Assembly (NCBI GenBank): GCA_003518745.1
Contig: DOYB01000056.1
Coordinates: 1-5,074 of the forward strand
Direction of reading: 5' to 3'
DNA length: 5,074 nucleotides
Origin: Selenomonas sp.
GTDB taxonomy: Bacteria > Bacillota > Negativicutes > Selenomonadales > Selenomonadaceae
Made by a program: the position numbers and the translations under genes. Numbering within the stretch: the first letter of the stretch is position 1; each line of letters starts with the position of its first letter. Below the pieces are notes generated by a model, which ran no database searches, was not told where the DNA came from, and saw nothing but the letters and a program-made list of their open reading frames with translations. This document shows positions 4,613-5,074 of the stretch, one piece after another.

Positions 4613-5074
4613 CTATTCCGGCTCAGGGAAGTATGCCACATCAAGGGGCATTTTTCGTTTCAGTTCATAGGAAATCCCATGTTCATCAAGCTGCTCAAAA
4701 AGGGCGCCTAAGATGCGCTCATCCGCGAATTTTTGGAGAATGGAAAGGCCTATATGTCCATTTACTGCCGTAACCCCAGCAAAAAAGTCATTTGCTTCTG
4801 GGGCATGGATCCAAAATTCTTCGATACAGTCGCCAATCTCAGAGTATTTCCACCTGCCCACATAGCTTACCATGCAGGTCTGGCTGCGTCCTGAGCCTTG
4901 CAGTATACCGGCAAATATAGATTTTTTCTCCTCGATTGAGGGAGCAGTTTCCAGTATATGCTTGGTATATGAAGCCATTGCAGTCATCTGTGGACGCAAA
5001 ATATCCTCTTCACAAGCCAGAAAGGTTCTGCCACGATATATTGTGGCCTGAGCTGACAAAGGCAGGCTCTTCAG
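4613..5074 (-). CDS. C-terminal part of a putative condensation-domain/acetyltransferase-like protein (gene runs off the right edge)
   Basis: The reading frame has no stop up to the window edge, so the 153 visible residues are probably the end of a longer protein; the TTG at 5059 is an unlikely true start. The part from MVSYVGRWKY (68-77) through FFAGVTAVNGHIGLSI (97-112) to the final helix and LDEHGISYELKRKMPLD (129-145) resembles the last strands and helix of the chloramphenicol-acetyltransferase-like fold. In NRPS condensation domains and alcohol acetyltransferase-like proteins, a SNVG-type motif (here SYVG, 70-73) is followed by such a segment. The catalytic HHxxxD motif would lie upstream of the edge and cannot be checked. 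No signal peptide or membrane segment is seen in this part. The assignment is by recognised pattern, and substrate and role are unknown. A terminator-like hairpin follows about 210 bases downstream. Confidence 0.5.
   Translation of the reverse strand: MKSLPLSAQATIYRGRTFLACEEDILRPQMTAMASYTKHILETAPSIEEKKSIFAGILQGSGRSQTCMVSYVGRWKYSEIGDCIEEFWIHAPEANDFFAGVTAVNGHIGLSILQKFADERILGALFEQLDEHGISYELKRKMPLDVAYFPEPE

Overview
The window looks like chromosome of an anaerobic Firmicute, most likely of the class Clostridia. This is inferred from moderate GC, strong AGGAGG-type ribosome binding sites, sigma-A-type promoters, a stand-alone BioY biotin transporter with a BirA-type operator, and siroheme decarboxylase genes (ahbA/ahbB) of the alternative heme pathway. 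The species cannot be named from this sequence. No phage, insertion sequence, CRISPR array, tRNA or rRNA was seen. Most of the window is ordinary chromosome, and no clearly new multi-gene system was found.

Left part (1-633, minus strand): ahbA is followed 11 bases later by the start of ahbB, which runs off the left edge. Together they encode the two AsnC/Lrp-like subunits of siroheme decarboxylase. A good promoter (TTGACT, 17 bp, TAGAAT) reads into ahbA. Just upstream of it lie two similar palindromes exactly 22 bp apart and a Fur-like sequence, which makes this 250-bp divergent spacer the most information-rich non-coding stretch here.

Middle-left (786-1530, plus strand): bioY encodes the substrate-binding membrane component of an ECF-type biotin transporter. 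Its promoter (TTGACG, 17 bp, TATAAT) overlaps a half-conserved BirA operator. A well-formed ribosome binding site precedes a three-codon mini-ORF rather than bioY itself. A strong hairpin between the converging bioY and guaA genes can terminate both.

Middle-right (1531-4336, minus strand): a tight unit of three genes, in transcription order a YdjC/ChbG-family sugar deacetylase, a GtrA-like membrane protein and guaA (GMP synthase). The first two suggest work on a lipid-linked or cell-wall amino sugar; guaA is nucleotide metabolism and may simply be carried along. For both guaA and the deacetylase the ribosome binding site argues for a start shorter than the longest open frame.

Right part (4337-5074): a 276-bp spacer with a hairpin, candidate promoters and short direct repeats, then the C-terminal part of a minus-strand gene entering from the right edge. 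That product resembles the end of condensation-domain or alcohol-acetyltransferase-like proteins.
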